A stretch of 7,999 nucleotides of DNA. It comes from CAZADH01 sp964483805. GTDB lineage: Bacteria > Muiribacteriota > Ozemobacteria > Ozemobacterales > Ozemobacteraceae. Shown here piece by piece: positions 1 to 5,631 of the stretch (the stretch's first letter is position 1; every line of letters begins with the position of its first letter). The notes below the pieces were generated by a model. The model saw only the letters and a program-made list of their open reading frames with translations. It was not told the origin of the DNA and did not search any database. The position numbers were made by a program, and so were the translations under genes. Location of the stretch: the NCBI GenBank assembly GCA_964483805.1, contig CAZADH010000283.1:1-7999 (forward strand), read 5' to 3'.

Positions 1-352
1 CTTTGAGCGTTGCGGCCGACAACAAGGGCGTGTCGCCGCAAACCACCAACACGGTGTCGGGCGGGGTCGCCGCCGCCTTGGCCCAACACTGCATCGCGTG
101 CCCCGTGCCGAGTTGCTGGTCTTGCACGACGAAGCCAAGATCCTGGCCGGCGAGAATCTCGGTCAAGCGCTCGCGGCCGTAACCGACGATGAGGTCGACC
201 TTGTCCATGACACCGATCGACCGTACCGTGTCGATCACGTACTGCACCATGGGCCGCCCCAACACCGGATGCATCACTTTCGGCAAAGACGAACGCATGC
301 GCACACCCTTGCCGGCCGCCAGGATTACCGCCGTCATCCCCAACCGAACCAT
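1..352 (-). CDS. glmU: Bifunctional GlmU (UDP-GlcNAc pyrophosphorylase / GlcN-1-P acetyltransferase), N-terminal part, cut by window edge
   Basis: GlmU makes UDP-N-acetylglucosamine, the cytoplasmic precursor of peptidoglycan and lipopolysaccharide. Only the first 117 codons of the N-terminal uridylyltransferase domain are present; the rest lies left of base 1. The nucleotide-binding signature LAAGKGVRM (residues 11-19) with SSLPKVMH behind it, the uridine-binding loop QLGTGHAM, and the metal-binding CGDTPLL segment are all visible and match E. coli GlmU (LAAGKGTRM, QLGTGHAM, YGDVPLI). Two in-frame ATGs exist, at 352 and 337. The one at 352 is preferred because GAGGA lies 8 nt upstream, and the short extension before the motif resembles that of E. 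coli GlmU. The gene follows tRNA-Gln on the same strand after 228 bp. Family assignment is firm. Whether the C-terminal acetyltransferase domain is present cannot be seen. Confidence 0.93.
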   Translation of the reverse strand, partial: MVRLGMTAVILAAGKGVRMRSSLPKVMHPVLGRPMVQYVIDTVRSIGVMDKVDLIVGYGRERLTEILAGQDLGFVVQDQQLGTGHAMQCWAKAAATPPDTVLVVCGDTPLLSAATLK

Positions 353-360
353 CTCGCTGT

Positions 361-365
361 TCCTC
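361..365 (-). promoter_or_regulatory. Ribosome binding site deciding the glmU start
   Basis: On the minus strand this reads GAGGA and ends 8 nt before the ATG at 352. The alternative ATG at 337 has only a G/T-rich stretch in front of it. This supports the longer start. Confidence 0.6.
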
Positions 366-424
366 GTGTCGTCGTTGGTTTGGCAGGGCTGCTCGTCCCT
401 GCGCGACCCCTTCCATCACCGGCC

Positions 425-466
425 CGAAACAACACGAGCGCCCGCGAAACCGTGGGCGCCCGCCGT
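425..466 (-). terminator. Possible weak terminator after tRNA-Gln
   Basis: Bases 438-446 and 451-459 form a 9-bp GC-rich stem around a 4-base loop. One pair is G-U on the plus strand and a C-A mismatch on the minus strand. Reading on the minus strand, it is followed by a T-rich stretch (TGTTGTTTC). It lies between the tRNA end and glmU, where a tRNA terminator would be expected. The imperfect stem and interrupted T-tract keep confidence low; tRNA and glmU could instead be co-transcribed. Confidence 0.25.
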
Positions 467-580
467 GTCACCCGCGCCGCCCGGGCCAGAACCCGCCTGC
501 CGGCGCGCCCCAACCCCGGACCATCGTGACCCGGACCAGTGGCGTCGGGCCGATGCGGGTTTCCGTCCCGGTGTGTGCAG

Positions 581-652
581 CTGGGGATCCAGGATTTGAA
601 CCTGGGAATGCCTGCTCCAAAGGCAGGTGCCTTACCGCTTGGCGAATCCCCA
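581..652 (-). tRNA. tRNA-Gln (anticodon UUG, bases 618-620)
   Basis: A full cloverleaf of 72 nt is present on the minus strand. The acceptor stem is TGGGGAT/ATCCCCA, the D stem GCC/GGC encloses a loop with GG, the anticodon stem CCTGC/GCAGG encloses the loop CTTTGGA with anticodon TTG, and the T stem CCAGG/CCTGG encloses TTCAAAT. The U-A start of the acceptor stem, U8-C9 and discriminator G match E. coli tRNA-Gln, supporting identity independently of the anticodon. The CCA end is not encoded (CTG follows the discriminator), so it must be added post-transcriptionally. The gene lies just upstream of glmU on the same strand and has a well-spaced promoter behind it. Confidence 0.97.
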
Positions 653-684
653 ATGTTGGCTTGCCATGCCGGAAACACTGGCCG

Positions 685-713
685 ATGATAGCAGAAAATC
701 GCGTGGTCGACAA
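685..713 (-). promoter_or_regulatory. Sigma70-like promoter for tRNA-Gln
   Basis: On the minus strand a -35 box TTGTCG (708-713) is separated by exactly 17 nt from a -10 box TATCAT (685-690). The predicted start near base 678 would give a leader of about 26 nt before the tRNA at 652. The -10 matches consensus at 5 of 6 bases. It faces away from the promoter of the pilin cassette. Confidence 0.65.
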
Positions 714-792
714 CAGGTGTACCGACAATTGCTGCGCTCATCGTCACCACGGTGCTCATTCTGGTCATGTGCGCTTGCCTGACCGGTGACGT

Positions 793-821
793 TTGAATAA
801 TCATCGGGGTCAGACTATGCT
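793..821 (+). promoter_or_regulatory. Candidate sigma70-like promoter of the pilin cassette
   Basis: TTGAAT (793-798) and TATGCT (816-821) are separated by 17 nt and each matches consensus at 4 of 6 bases. Transcription would begin near 828, giving a leader of about 29 nt that consists mostly of the hairpin at 832-847. A poorer alternative is TTGCCT (775-780) with TAATCA (798-803), also at 17 nt. Position directly upstream of the first cassette gene supports the call; the boxes alone are moderate. Confidence 0.45.
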
Positions 822-831
822 GACCGGGACA

Positions 832-847
832 GCCCTGTACGCAGGGC
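832..847 (+). promoter_or_regulatory. Leader hairpin covering the Shine-Dalgarno of the first pilin gene
   Basis: GCCCTG (832-837) pairs perfectly with CAGGGC (842-847) around the tetraloop TACG, which in RNA is UACG, a UNCG-class loop. The only plausible Shine-Dalgarno for the ATG at 857 is the AGGG at 843-846, entirely inside the 3' arm. The stem would therefore be expected to limit ribosome access to the first gene. Pairing is seen directly; regulation is inferred. Confidence 0.4.
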
Positions 848-856
848 GTTCTCACG

Positions 857-2941
857 ATGAACAACACTGTGTCGGCAACGTCTGATCATCACGTTTCGCT
901 GCACTTCCGGGCGCGACATCGGGGCATGGCTCTGGTGTTGGTTCTTGGCGTGTTGCTGCTGTTGTCGTTCGTCTTTTTGTTCTTCTCGTTTCACTCACGC
1001 AACATTCGCTTTACGACGCACCGCACCCTCGACGAAGAGATGGCCTTCCAGTCGCTGCGGGCCGCCGCCAACATTTACTGGAGTTACCTTGCCGAGATCT
1101 GCCGGCGGCGCGAAGGATGTGACAAGCTCTTTGCGCCGGTGAGTTCGCCGGTACTGCCCGGGCGCACCGGCGGTCTCGATGGCCTGGTCCTGGGTACGAA
1201 CGACTTCGCGGCCCGTGAAGCGGTACGAACCTGCATCGAAACGCTGGCGGCGCAGTGTCCCGATGCCGGTGAGTTTCGTCTCGAGTCGCGGTGGCGCGTG
1301 ACGCGGGCCGATCCCGAAGTCACCTGGGGTCGCGTGACGCTCACGGCTTCGTGCAACTTTCGCGGGCAGATTTTCGCCTTCGACTTCGTCCGCGACTTCA
1401 AACTGGTGCAGGCACTTCCGCCGGTGTTGGCCAAATTCACATTGTTCATGCGCGAATGTGCCGACCCCAACCAGTTCAATATCTTGAGCAAATCGTTTCA
1501 ACAGGACCGTGGCGATAAAGGTGTGCTCACGCTGCGGCACACGCCCAAGAGCTTCTTCTCGAGCGACCTGCAGACCTGGAAATCGTCGGGGTGGGTGTTT
1601 CTTGGGGGCAACGAGGTTCTGTTGAATCTCGACGGCTCGCACCCCAGCCTGCGCCAGTCCGAGAACTTCATCTTCTGGCCGGGCCTCTTCGTCAGTGCCA
1701 TGTCGCCCGATCTGCCCTATTCGTGCACCCCGTATCTCGGCGCGAGCCGGATGCGGGTGCGCTTCACCCCCATCGGTGCCATGAGCGACTGGGTCACCAG
1801 CAACAAACTGTGCATGGTTCTCGGCAGCCGCGATGCGCCGCGCCTGGAAAAGGCCAGTGTATTGCGATTGTATGGCGATCGCGATCGCATCTCGCCCACG
1901 CGGGTGATCGGCAACGTCAAGGCCGGCTACGCCCTCTATGCCACGCTGATCTATGACGCCAACGACGATACGGTTCCCGACACCGTCACCGATGCGGCGG
2001 GGTTGCAGCAACGTGCCATCTTTCCGTTGCCGCGCATCGCCCGGCCCGAACTCTACGCGCCGCCATATCTGCCGCGCATGCTGACCACGCGCGGCTTCGA
2101 CCTGCAACTCGACGGCAGTCAGTTGCCGGGTGCGCCCTCGTCGTTGGGCGATATCATGCCGGCATTCAACGCCGGGGCCGCCAATGATTACATTACCTTC
2201 ATGACCAAGTTCGCTGCCGATTTCACGCCGGCATCGGGGCTGCTGTGGTTCAACGCCCTCTACGACCAGGTGTTCGACCGTGCGCTGATTAAGGGAACGA
2301 CGACCTTCCCGGCGCAAAGACAATTGGCCCAAGACGATTACCCGAACGCCGGCCGTGACGTCGAGATCCCCCAAGACCAGGAGCGCGGGGGCGTCGCCTT
2401 TCGTGGCGATCTGACCACGTTTGACCCGACCCGCGCCTACCAGTCGGCCGAGGTGTTCGGCTGGCAGTTCGATTCCAGTGCCGATTTCAACACCGATGCC
2501 CCCTGGCAACCAGGCCAACCCGGGGTTCGCCTCATCGATCAGCCGCTGGTGGCGCGCATCAAAGGCGATCTGACCCTGCCGCCGGCGATTCAGGTCGATG
2601 CCCCGGTGGTTCTGGTTGCCGACGGCAACATCCGGGTCGATGAGGTGAAGCCGTCGGCCACCCAGGCGCCTCTGGTCCTCGTTTCGCTCACCGGCGACAT
2701 TATCGCTGGCGGCGGCAAGATCAATGGGGCGCTGCTGGTGTGTCCGGCCGGCACGCTTCGTTGGACCCGGCCCCTCGACCTCGTCGGTTCGCTGTGCGTG
2801 CGCCACCTCGACCCGGCGATCGTCGCCCAGGGTGGCGAGATCTGCTACCAGCCGGCGTTCGATCCTTCGGCCGCCGCGGCCGCACCCAAGGGCGCGGCGC
2901 TCATGTTGGGTCCGAATCTGCCCCAGGTGATCCGCCGATGA
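857..2941 (+). CDS. Very large GspK/PilX-like minor pseudopilin
   Basis: This 694-residue protein has a 23-residue basic leader ending in RHRG, then MALVLVLGVLLLLSFVF, a class III (prepilin peptidase) cleavage site plus hydrophobic helix. Position +5 of the mature protein is Leu, not Glu. That loss is characteristic of GspK, the tip subunit of type II secretion pseudopili, and fits a role as tip or initiator. GspK is usually about 320 residues, so this is roughly twice as long. About residues 560-665 are rich in short beta strands and glycine turns (for example VVLVADGNIRV, GDIIAGGGKINGALLV), suggesting a small beta-solenoid. An Asp-rich loop at 367-379 resembles a calcium site. It carries about eleven cysteines, many for an exported protein. 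It is the first gene of the cassette and its stop overlaps the next start by 4 bp. The start at 857 has a weak, hairpin-covered AGGG. PilX of a type IV pilus is the main alternative. Confidence 0.85.
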   Translation: MNNTVSATSDHHVSLHFRARHRGMALVLVLGVLLLLSFVFLFFSFHSRNIRFTTHRTLDEEMAFQSLRAAANIYWSYLAEICRRREGCDKLFAPVSSPVLPGRTGGLDGLVLGTNDFAAREAVRTCIETLAAQCPDAGEFRLESRWRVTRADPEVTWGRVTLTASCNFRGQIFAFDFVRDFKLVQALPPVLAKFTLFMRECADPNQFNILSKSFQQDRGDKGVLTLRHTPKSFFSSDLQTWKSSGWVFLGGNEVLLNLDGSHPSLRQSENFIFWPGLFVSAMSPDLPYSCTPYLGASRMRVRFTPIGAMSDWVTSNKLCMVLGSRDAPRLEKASVLRLYGDRDRISPTRVIGNVKAGYALYATLIYDANDDTVPDTVTDAAGLQQRAIFPLPRIARPELYAPPYLPRMLTTRGFDLQLDGSQLPGAPSSLGDIMPAFNAGAANDYITFMTKFAADFTPASGLLWFNALYDQVFDRALIKGTTTFPAQRQLAQDDYPNAGRDVEIPQDQERGGVAFRGDLTTFDPTRAYQSAEVFGWQFDSSADFNTDAPWQPGQPGVRLIDQPLVARIKGDLTLPPAIQVDAPVVLVADGNIRVDEVKPSATQAPLVLVSLTGDIIAGGGKINGALLVCPAGTLRWTRPLDLVGSLCVRHLDPAIVAQGGEICYQPAFDPSAAAAAPKGAALMLGPNLPQVIRR

Positions 2942-3405
2942 ATGAAATACGGTGTCAATACGATGTCGGCGGGCGTGGGCTGTCGCTGATCGAGATTCTC
3001 TTCGCGGTGGCAATCCTCGGGGCGATGCTGCTGCCGATCTGGTTCGTCTTCTTTCAGTCGAGCCAGGTGGTCACCGAGGGGCAGGCCGAAGCCCAGGTCA
3101 TCAACCTCGGTGCCGCCTTCTGTGGCCAGGTTCGTCGTCTCGATCCGCAGAACCTCCCCGAAACCGCGGCCCCGGTCACTCTGCGTCCGGTTGCCGGAGG
3201 CGTCTACACTCTCGGCGGCGCCCCGGGTCTCAACAGCATCGAGTTGCCAGGATGGGACGACGGCAACCTGACGCTGGCCTACGAGATCACCCGTCTCGGC
3301 CCATTGCCGCGCGTCGCCCGCTTGGCCATGTTGCGCGTGCACTGGCGCGATCGGGCCGGCCATCCCCGCACCGCTCGTTTCCCGGAGTTGCTCACCCATG
3401 AGTAG
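2938..3405 (+). CDS. PilV/GspI-like minor prepilin
   Basis: A 155-residue prepilin with a 14-residue leader ending in GGRG, cleavage before LSLIEILFAVAILGAMLLP, and the conserved Glu at mature position 5 needed for pilin assembly. The hydrophobic segment spans about residues 15-40. The rest is a small globular domain rich in beta strands with two cysteines near the N-terminal half (one in the leader). Size and leader fit the PilV/GspI class. The ATG at 2938 is the only start that puts the leader at the N-terminus; it overlaps the previous stop (ATGA) and so implies translational coupling. It would be processed by a PilD-type peptidase not in this window. The family label is by motif and gene order; the globular part is not recognisable by eye. 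Confidence 0.85.
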   Translation: MNEIRCQYDVGGRGLSLIEILFAVAILGAMLLPIWFVFFQSSQVVTEGQAEAQVINLGAAFCGQVRRLDPQNLPETAAPVTLRPVAGGVYTLGGAPGLNSIELPGWDDGNLTLAYEITRLGPLPRVARLAMLRVHWRDRAGHPRTARFPELLTHE

Positions 3406-4000
3406 TCGACGACGATCGCAGTTGCGGAACCGGTGCGGTCTCACCCTCGCCGAAATGATCGTAGGGGCGCTGATTCTTGCCCTGATCGCGTTGGCGACCT
3501 ACCACATGTTGATGTCGGGGCGGCGGGGTTCGCAACGAGGTCAGGAACTGGCCGACCATGTGCTCGTTGAGACCGGCTTGTATCGGGCCTTCGAAACCGA
3601 TGTGCGGGCCATCCTGCCGCACCCGATTCGCACCTCGACCGGCCTGGTCGGCTCGGTCATCGGTTATGCCCCCTCGAACATCGCGGCCACCGAGGTCCTG
3701 TTCTGGCGCTTTCTCGACAATGGCGTGCAGCAGGTGCGCTACCTGTTCGATCCGGCCAAGGGCGAGGTGCGGCGAGAAGAGGTCGACGCCGCAGGGCAAC
3801 CGCTGCGCACCTCGCGCTTCGGCACCGGCATGGTTACCGACTTTGCGGTGCGCGATGATGCGGGCGCTGGCGAGATCATTCGCGTCAGTATCACCATGAA
3901 GGGCAAGCTGCGTACGACCACGACTACCCGCTGCTTCAGTCATGGTTTTCCGCGCGGTTCCATCGGACGCCACTGGGTCTTTCAGGTGGCAGGCGGATGA
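3398..4000 (+). CDS. PilW/GspJ-like minor prepilin
   Basis: A 200-residue prepilin with a very basic 14-residue leader ending RNRCG, cleavage before LTLAEMIVGALILALIALA, and Glu at mature position 5. After the membrane helix comes a conserved-looking stretch LYRAFETDVRAI and then beta strands around VQQVRYLFDPAKGEVRREE. That arrangement, with length near 200, is typical of GspJ/PilW. It overlaps the preceding gene by 8 bp and completes an I-J-K-like set that in type II secretion forms the tip complex of the pseudopilus. The order K, I, J differs from the usual G-H-I-J-K order. No major pilin (GspG/PilA) is present in the window. The C-terminal tail has a run of threonines (RTTTTTRC). Confidence 0.83.
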   Translation: MSSRRRSQLRNRCGLTLAEMIVGALILALIALATYHMLMSGRRGSQRGQELADHVLVETGLYRAFETDVRAILPHPIRTSTGLVGSVIGYAPSNIAATEVLFWRFLDNGVQQVRYLFDPAKGEVRREEVDAAGQPLRTSRFGTGMVTDFAVRDDAGAGEIIRVSITMKGKLRTTTTTRCFSHGFPRGSIGRHWVFQVAGG

Positions 4001-4014
4001 AAATGACGTATCAT
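3986..4014 (+). promoter_or_regulatory. Weak internal promoter candidate
   Basis: GTGGCA (3986-3991) and TATCAT (4009-4014) are 17 nt apart, with 4/6 and 5/6 consensus matches. Transcription would start near 4021, giving a leader of about 78 nt before the ATG at 4099. It lies across the end of the PilW-like gene. Such a match can arise by chance. Confidence 0.2.
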
Positions 4015-4098
4015 GCCAAGGAAGGTGAACGGCCATGGGGCGCGACGCGATTCCGGCGGGCGCAGCCGTGCCGCTCCAGCAACGGTGGGGGTTCATCG

Positions 4099-4833
4099 AT
4101 GAGGGTGGGGCCGAAACTCGTGGTACTGGGCCTGGTTGCTTGCTTTGGGTTGCTCGAGGCGGCCTGGGCCCAGTTGCCGCCGCTGCCACCCTTGCCGCCT
4201 TTGCCCGGGCTGTTCGATCCGTTGGGTGGGCCGACCGGGCCGAGTTCCACGAACCCCGCCGTGTCTACGGTGATGTCGAGTTCGATGAATCGACTTCCGG
4301 CCGGGCAACCGCCCTACGGTGTCGATGCCGCCGGCAATCCGGTCTGGCCCCTGCCCGAACCGGCCCCAACGCCGCCGTCGGCCGGAGGGGGGCCGCCTTC
4401 GCTCGCGACCTTCCGGGCTCCCCGTGCCGAAGACATCGGTCCGGTGACCGGGACGGTCGATCGCCTGCACGACCTGCCGGCAACGACCCGGTATCTCCCC
4501 GCTACAGCGAGAACGCTGGTTGCCAGCGGGTTTTCCGAGGGAATCGGCGGTCCCGCGGGCGTCGGAAGCGGCGACCCCTTGACCGATGCCGAGGTCAAGC
4601 GGTTGCGACTTGTCTTCCTTCTCGATCTGCAGCGGCACGCGAAATACATCTATCAGGGGCGCAACGATCTGGCGTTGCAGGTGGCGCTCAAGTGGCAGGC
4701 CTTCGGCAAATTGCATCCGGCGCAGATCGACGAGGTCACCCTCGAGATCGCGCGCAAGAAGGGGGCCGGTAGCTTTGCCACCTGGATCGATGGCGTCGTT
4801 GGTATCGATTGGCAGTATGTGCGCGGCCCGTAG
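4099..4833 (+). CDS. Exported protein with Leu-Pro-Pro repeats, unknown function
   Basis: I do not recognise the family. From the ATG at 4099 the protein is 244 residues with a standard Sec signal peptide: MRVGPK, a hydrophobic core through VVLGLVACFGLLEA, then AWA before QLPP. A four-unit Leu-Pro-Pro repeat follows immediately, then a Pro/Gly-rich, probably disordered region to about residue 130. A more ordered C-terminal part from about residue 165 (DPLTDAEVKRLRLVFLLDLQ onward) is helical-looking and ends in WQYVRGP. The same frame is open from an ATG at 3997 overlapping the previous stop, but that start adds 34 hydrophilic residues with lower third-position GC ahead of the signal peptide. 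I therefore prefer 4099, with a poor G-rich ribosome site. It probably belongs to the pilin operon; an accessory role in the periplasm or at the surface is inference. Confidence 0.75.
   Translation: MRVGPKLVVLGLVACFGLLEAAWAQLPPLPPLPPLPGLFDPLGGPTGPSSTNPAVSTVMSSSMNRLPAGQPPYGVDAAGNPVWPLPEPAPTPPSAGGGPPSLATFRAPRAEDIGPVTGTVDRLHDLPATTRYLPATARTLVASGFSEGIGGPAGVGSGDPLTDAEVKRLRLVFLLDLQRHAKYIYQGRNDLALQVALKWQAFGKLHPAQIDEVTLEIARKKGAGSFATWIDGVVGIDWQYVRGP
4174..4209 (+). repeat. Four tandem 9-nt units encoding LPP-LPP-LPP-LPG
   Basis: Units at 4174-4182, 4183-4191, 4192-4200 and 4201-4209 each encode Leu-Pro-Pro, the last Leu-Pro-Gly. The codons differ between units, so the repeat looks maintained at protein level rather than as a recent slippage product. 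It starts one residue after the predicted signal peptide cleavage site. Confidence 0.7.
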
Positions 4834-4891
4834 GGGTGCGCGGCAATGTGCATGTAACGTATTGCAGTAGTTGTGAAGTATTTGAGAAACC

Positions 4892-4898
4892 AAGGAGG
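4892..4898 (+). promoter_or_regulatory. Strong ribosome binding site
   Basis: AAGGAGG ends 8 nt before the ATG at 4907. It is the best Shine-Dalgarno in the window, and no other cassette gene has one like it, suggesting that the last gene is translated much more than its neighbours. Confidence 0.8.
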
Positions 4899-4906
4899 CT
4901 GAACAG

Positions 4907-5542
4907 ATGAACCGGATGAAGGCGAAACAATGGCGTAAACTGGCGGTGTTCGTGACGGTCGCTCTCGTGGTGGCGAGTACGGGGCTTTGGGCGCAGGGCG
5001 CGGCCACGATCACCAATAACAATGCCCAGAACCAACCCAACAATCAGGGCAACATGCAGGGTGGTTGGTTCATGCCGTTCCCGTTGCCGTTGCCGCTGCC
5101 GCCGTTGCCCTTCTTCTGGGGTTGGGGTGGCGGGTTCGGGGGGCAGGGTGGCGCTCAGGGCGTGACCAACAACCAGAACGTGATTGTCGGCGGTGGCTCC
5201 GGCAATGTCGCCCCGACGAGCGGGTCATCGGGCGCGACCGACCAACGGTTCGACCAGTTGATGGCGCTCATGGAGCGGATCCTGCGCATGATGGAACAAC
5301 AACAGAAGAACAACGCTTCCGGTTCGACCACGGTTAGCACCACCCCGGCCGGTACGACCACCACCAGCGGCACGACGACCAGTGGCTCCGATGTTGCGAC
5401 CACGGCCTCGGCCACGACAGCGACGACCGGCACCGAGGCGGGCGCCGCGGCTGCTTCGACGACCGCGGTGACCGGCGGTTCGGGCAGCGAAACCGGGTCC
5501 GGCAGTGTCTCGACGACCGGCGAAGGCGCCCTCAACGAGTAG
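4907..5542 (+). CDS. Exported low-complexity protein (Asn/Gln, Pro-Leu, Gly, Thr/Ser-rich), unknown function
   Basis: No family is recognised. The 211 residues divide into clear blocks: a Sec signal peptide (basic MNRMKAKQWRK, then AVFVTVALVVASTGLWAQ); an Asn/Gln-rich stretch (about 35-50); a Pro-Leu-Phe run with aromatic and Gly-rich turns (about 54-85); a second Asn- and Gly-rich linker; one amphipathic helix with Met and Leu repeats (about 111-133, ending MMEQQQKN); and a Thr/Ser/Ala/Gly tail from about 137 to the end with no cysteine. The tail resembles O-glycosylated or wall-spanning linkers. The gene lies 73 bp after its neighbour, has the window's strongest ribosome site and is directly followed by a strong terminator. 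A structural or surface polymer role is plausible but inferred. The helix could mediate oligomerisation. Confidence 0.82.
   Translation: MNRMKAKQWRKLAVFVTVALVVASTGLWAQGAATITNNNAQNQPNNQGNMQGGWFMPFPLPLPLPPLPFFWGWGGGFGGQGGAQGVTNNQNVIVGGGSGNVAPTSGSSGATDQRFDQLMALMERILRMMEQQQKNNASGSTTVSTTPAGTTTTSGTTTSGSDVATTASATTATTGTEAGAAAASTTAVTGGSGSETGSGSVSTTGEGALNE
5081..5110 (+). repeat. Pro-Leu codon repeat (CCG TTG type)
   Basis: Alternating Pro and Leu codons encode PLPLPLPPLP. It echoes the Leu-Pro-Pro repeat of the upstream exported gene, although the units are 6 nt rather than 9 nt. It lies between an Asn-rich and a Gly/Trp-rich block. Confidence 0.6.
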
Positions 5543-5594
5543 CTGGCCTGCCGTTGTCAGGAGCGAGAAACACGTTGTAAATAACAAGTATTGC

Positions 5595-5631
5595 CGACCG
5601 GCGCTGATTCGTCAGCGCCGGTCGCGGTTTT
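5595..5631 (+). terminator. Strong intrinsic terminator of the pilin cassette
   Basis: Bases 5595-5607 and 5612-5624 form a perfect 13-bp GC-rich stem around the TTCG tetraloop. On the plus strand it is followed by GCGGTTTTCC, so it ends the cassette 52 bp after the stop of the last gene. The stem also overlaps the stop codon of the convergent spoVG (5612-5614). It could halt minus-strand transcription too, but the sequence following on that strand (GGCAATACTTGTTATTT) is only loosely T-rich. Confidence 0.85.

Noticed and set aside
383..402. A GCAGGG/CCCTGC hairpin in the glmU leader
   Set aside because: The 6-bp stem with an 8-base loop and no T-tract or overlap with the ribosome site is within chance expectation for GC-rich DNA.
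334..867. A 177-codon minus-strand frame across the tRNA and both promoters
   Set aside because: It runs through tRNA-Gln and overlaps glmU in another frame, with low-complexity Arg-rich sequence at its end. The tRNA and promoters explain this stretch.
995..3013. A 672-codon open frame on the minus strand opposite the large pseudopilin gene
   Set aside because: Its translation is Arg/Gly/His-rich with no domain pattern, and it mirrors the codons of the plus-strand gene. Long antisense frames are common in GC-rich coding DNA, and the plus strand has a clear prepilin leader and coupled neighbours.
4035..4772. A 245-codon plus-strand frame with a good Shine-Dalgarno in front
   Set aside because: The product is Arg/Ala/Gly-rich without a signal peptide or domain pattern, while the overlapping frame has a textbook signal peptide and better codon bias. 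The ribosome site is kept as an oddity in the findings.
4834..4906. A possible promoter in the AT-richer gap before the Thr-rich gene
   Set aside because: Candidate boxes (TTGCAG at 4862-4867, TAACGT at 4855-4860) have no partner at 16-18 nt with a useful match.
4093..5043. A 316-codon minus-strand frame opposite the exported-protein genes
   Set aside because: It is an Arg-rich shadow spanning an intergenic gap with an AAGGAGG site on the other strand. No family is recognisable.
581..5631. The pilin cassette as an integrative element targeted to tRNA-Gln
   Set aside because: Integrases usually recombine at the 3' end of a tRNA gene, but the cassette lies on its 5' side. I see no integrase, transposase, direct repeat of the tRNA end or inverted-repeat boundary.
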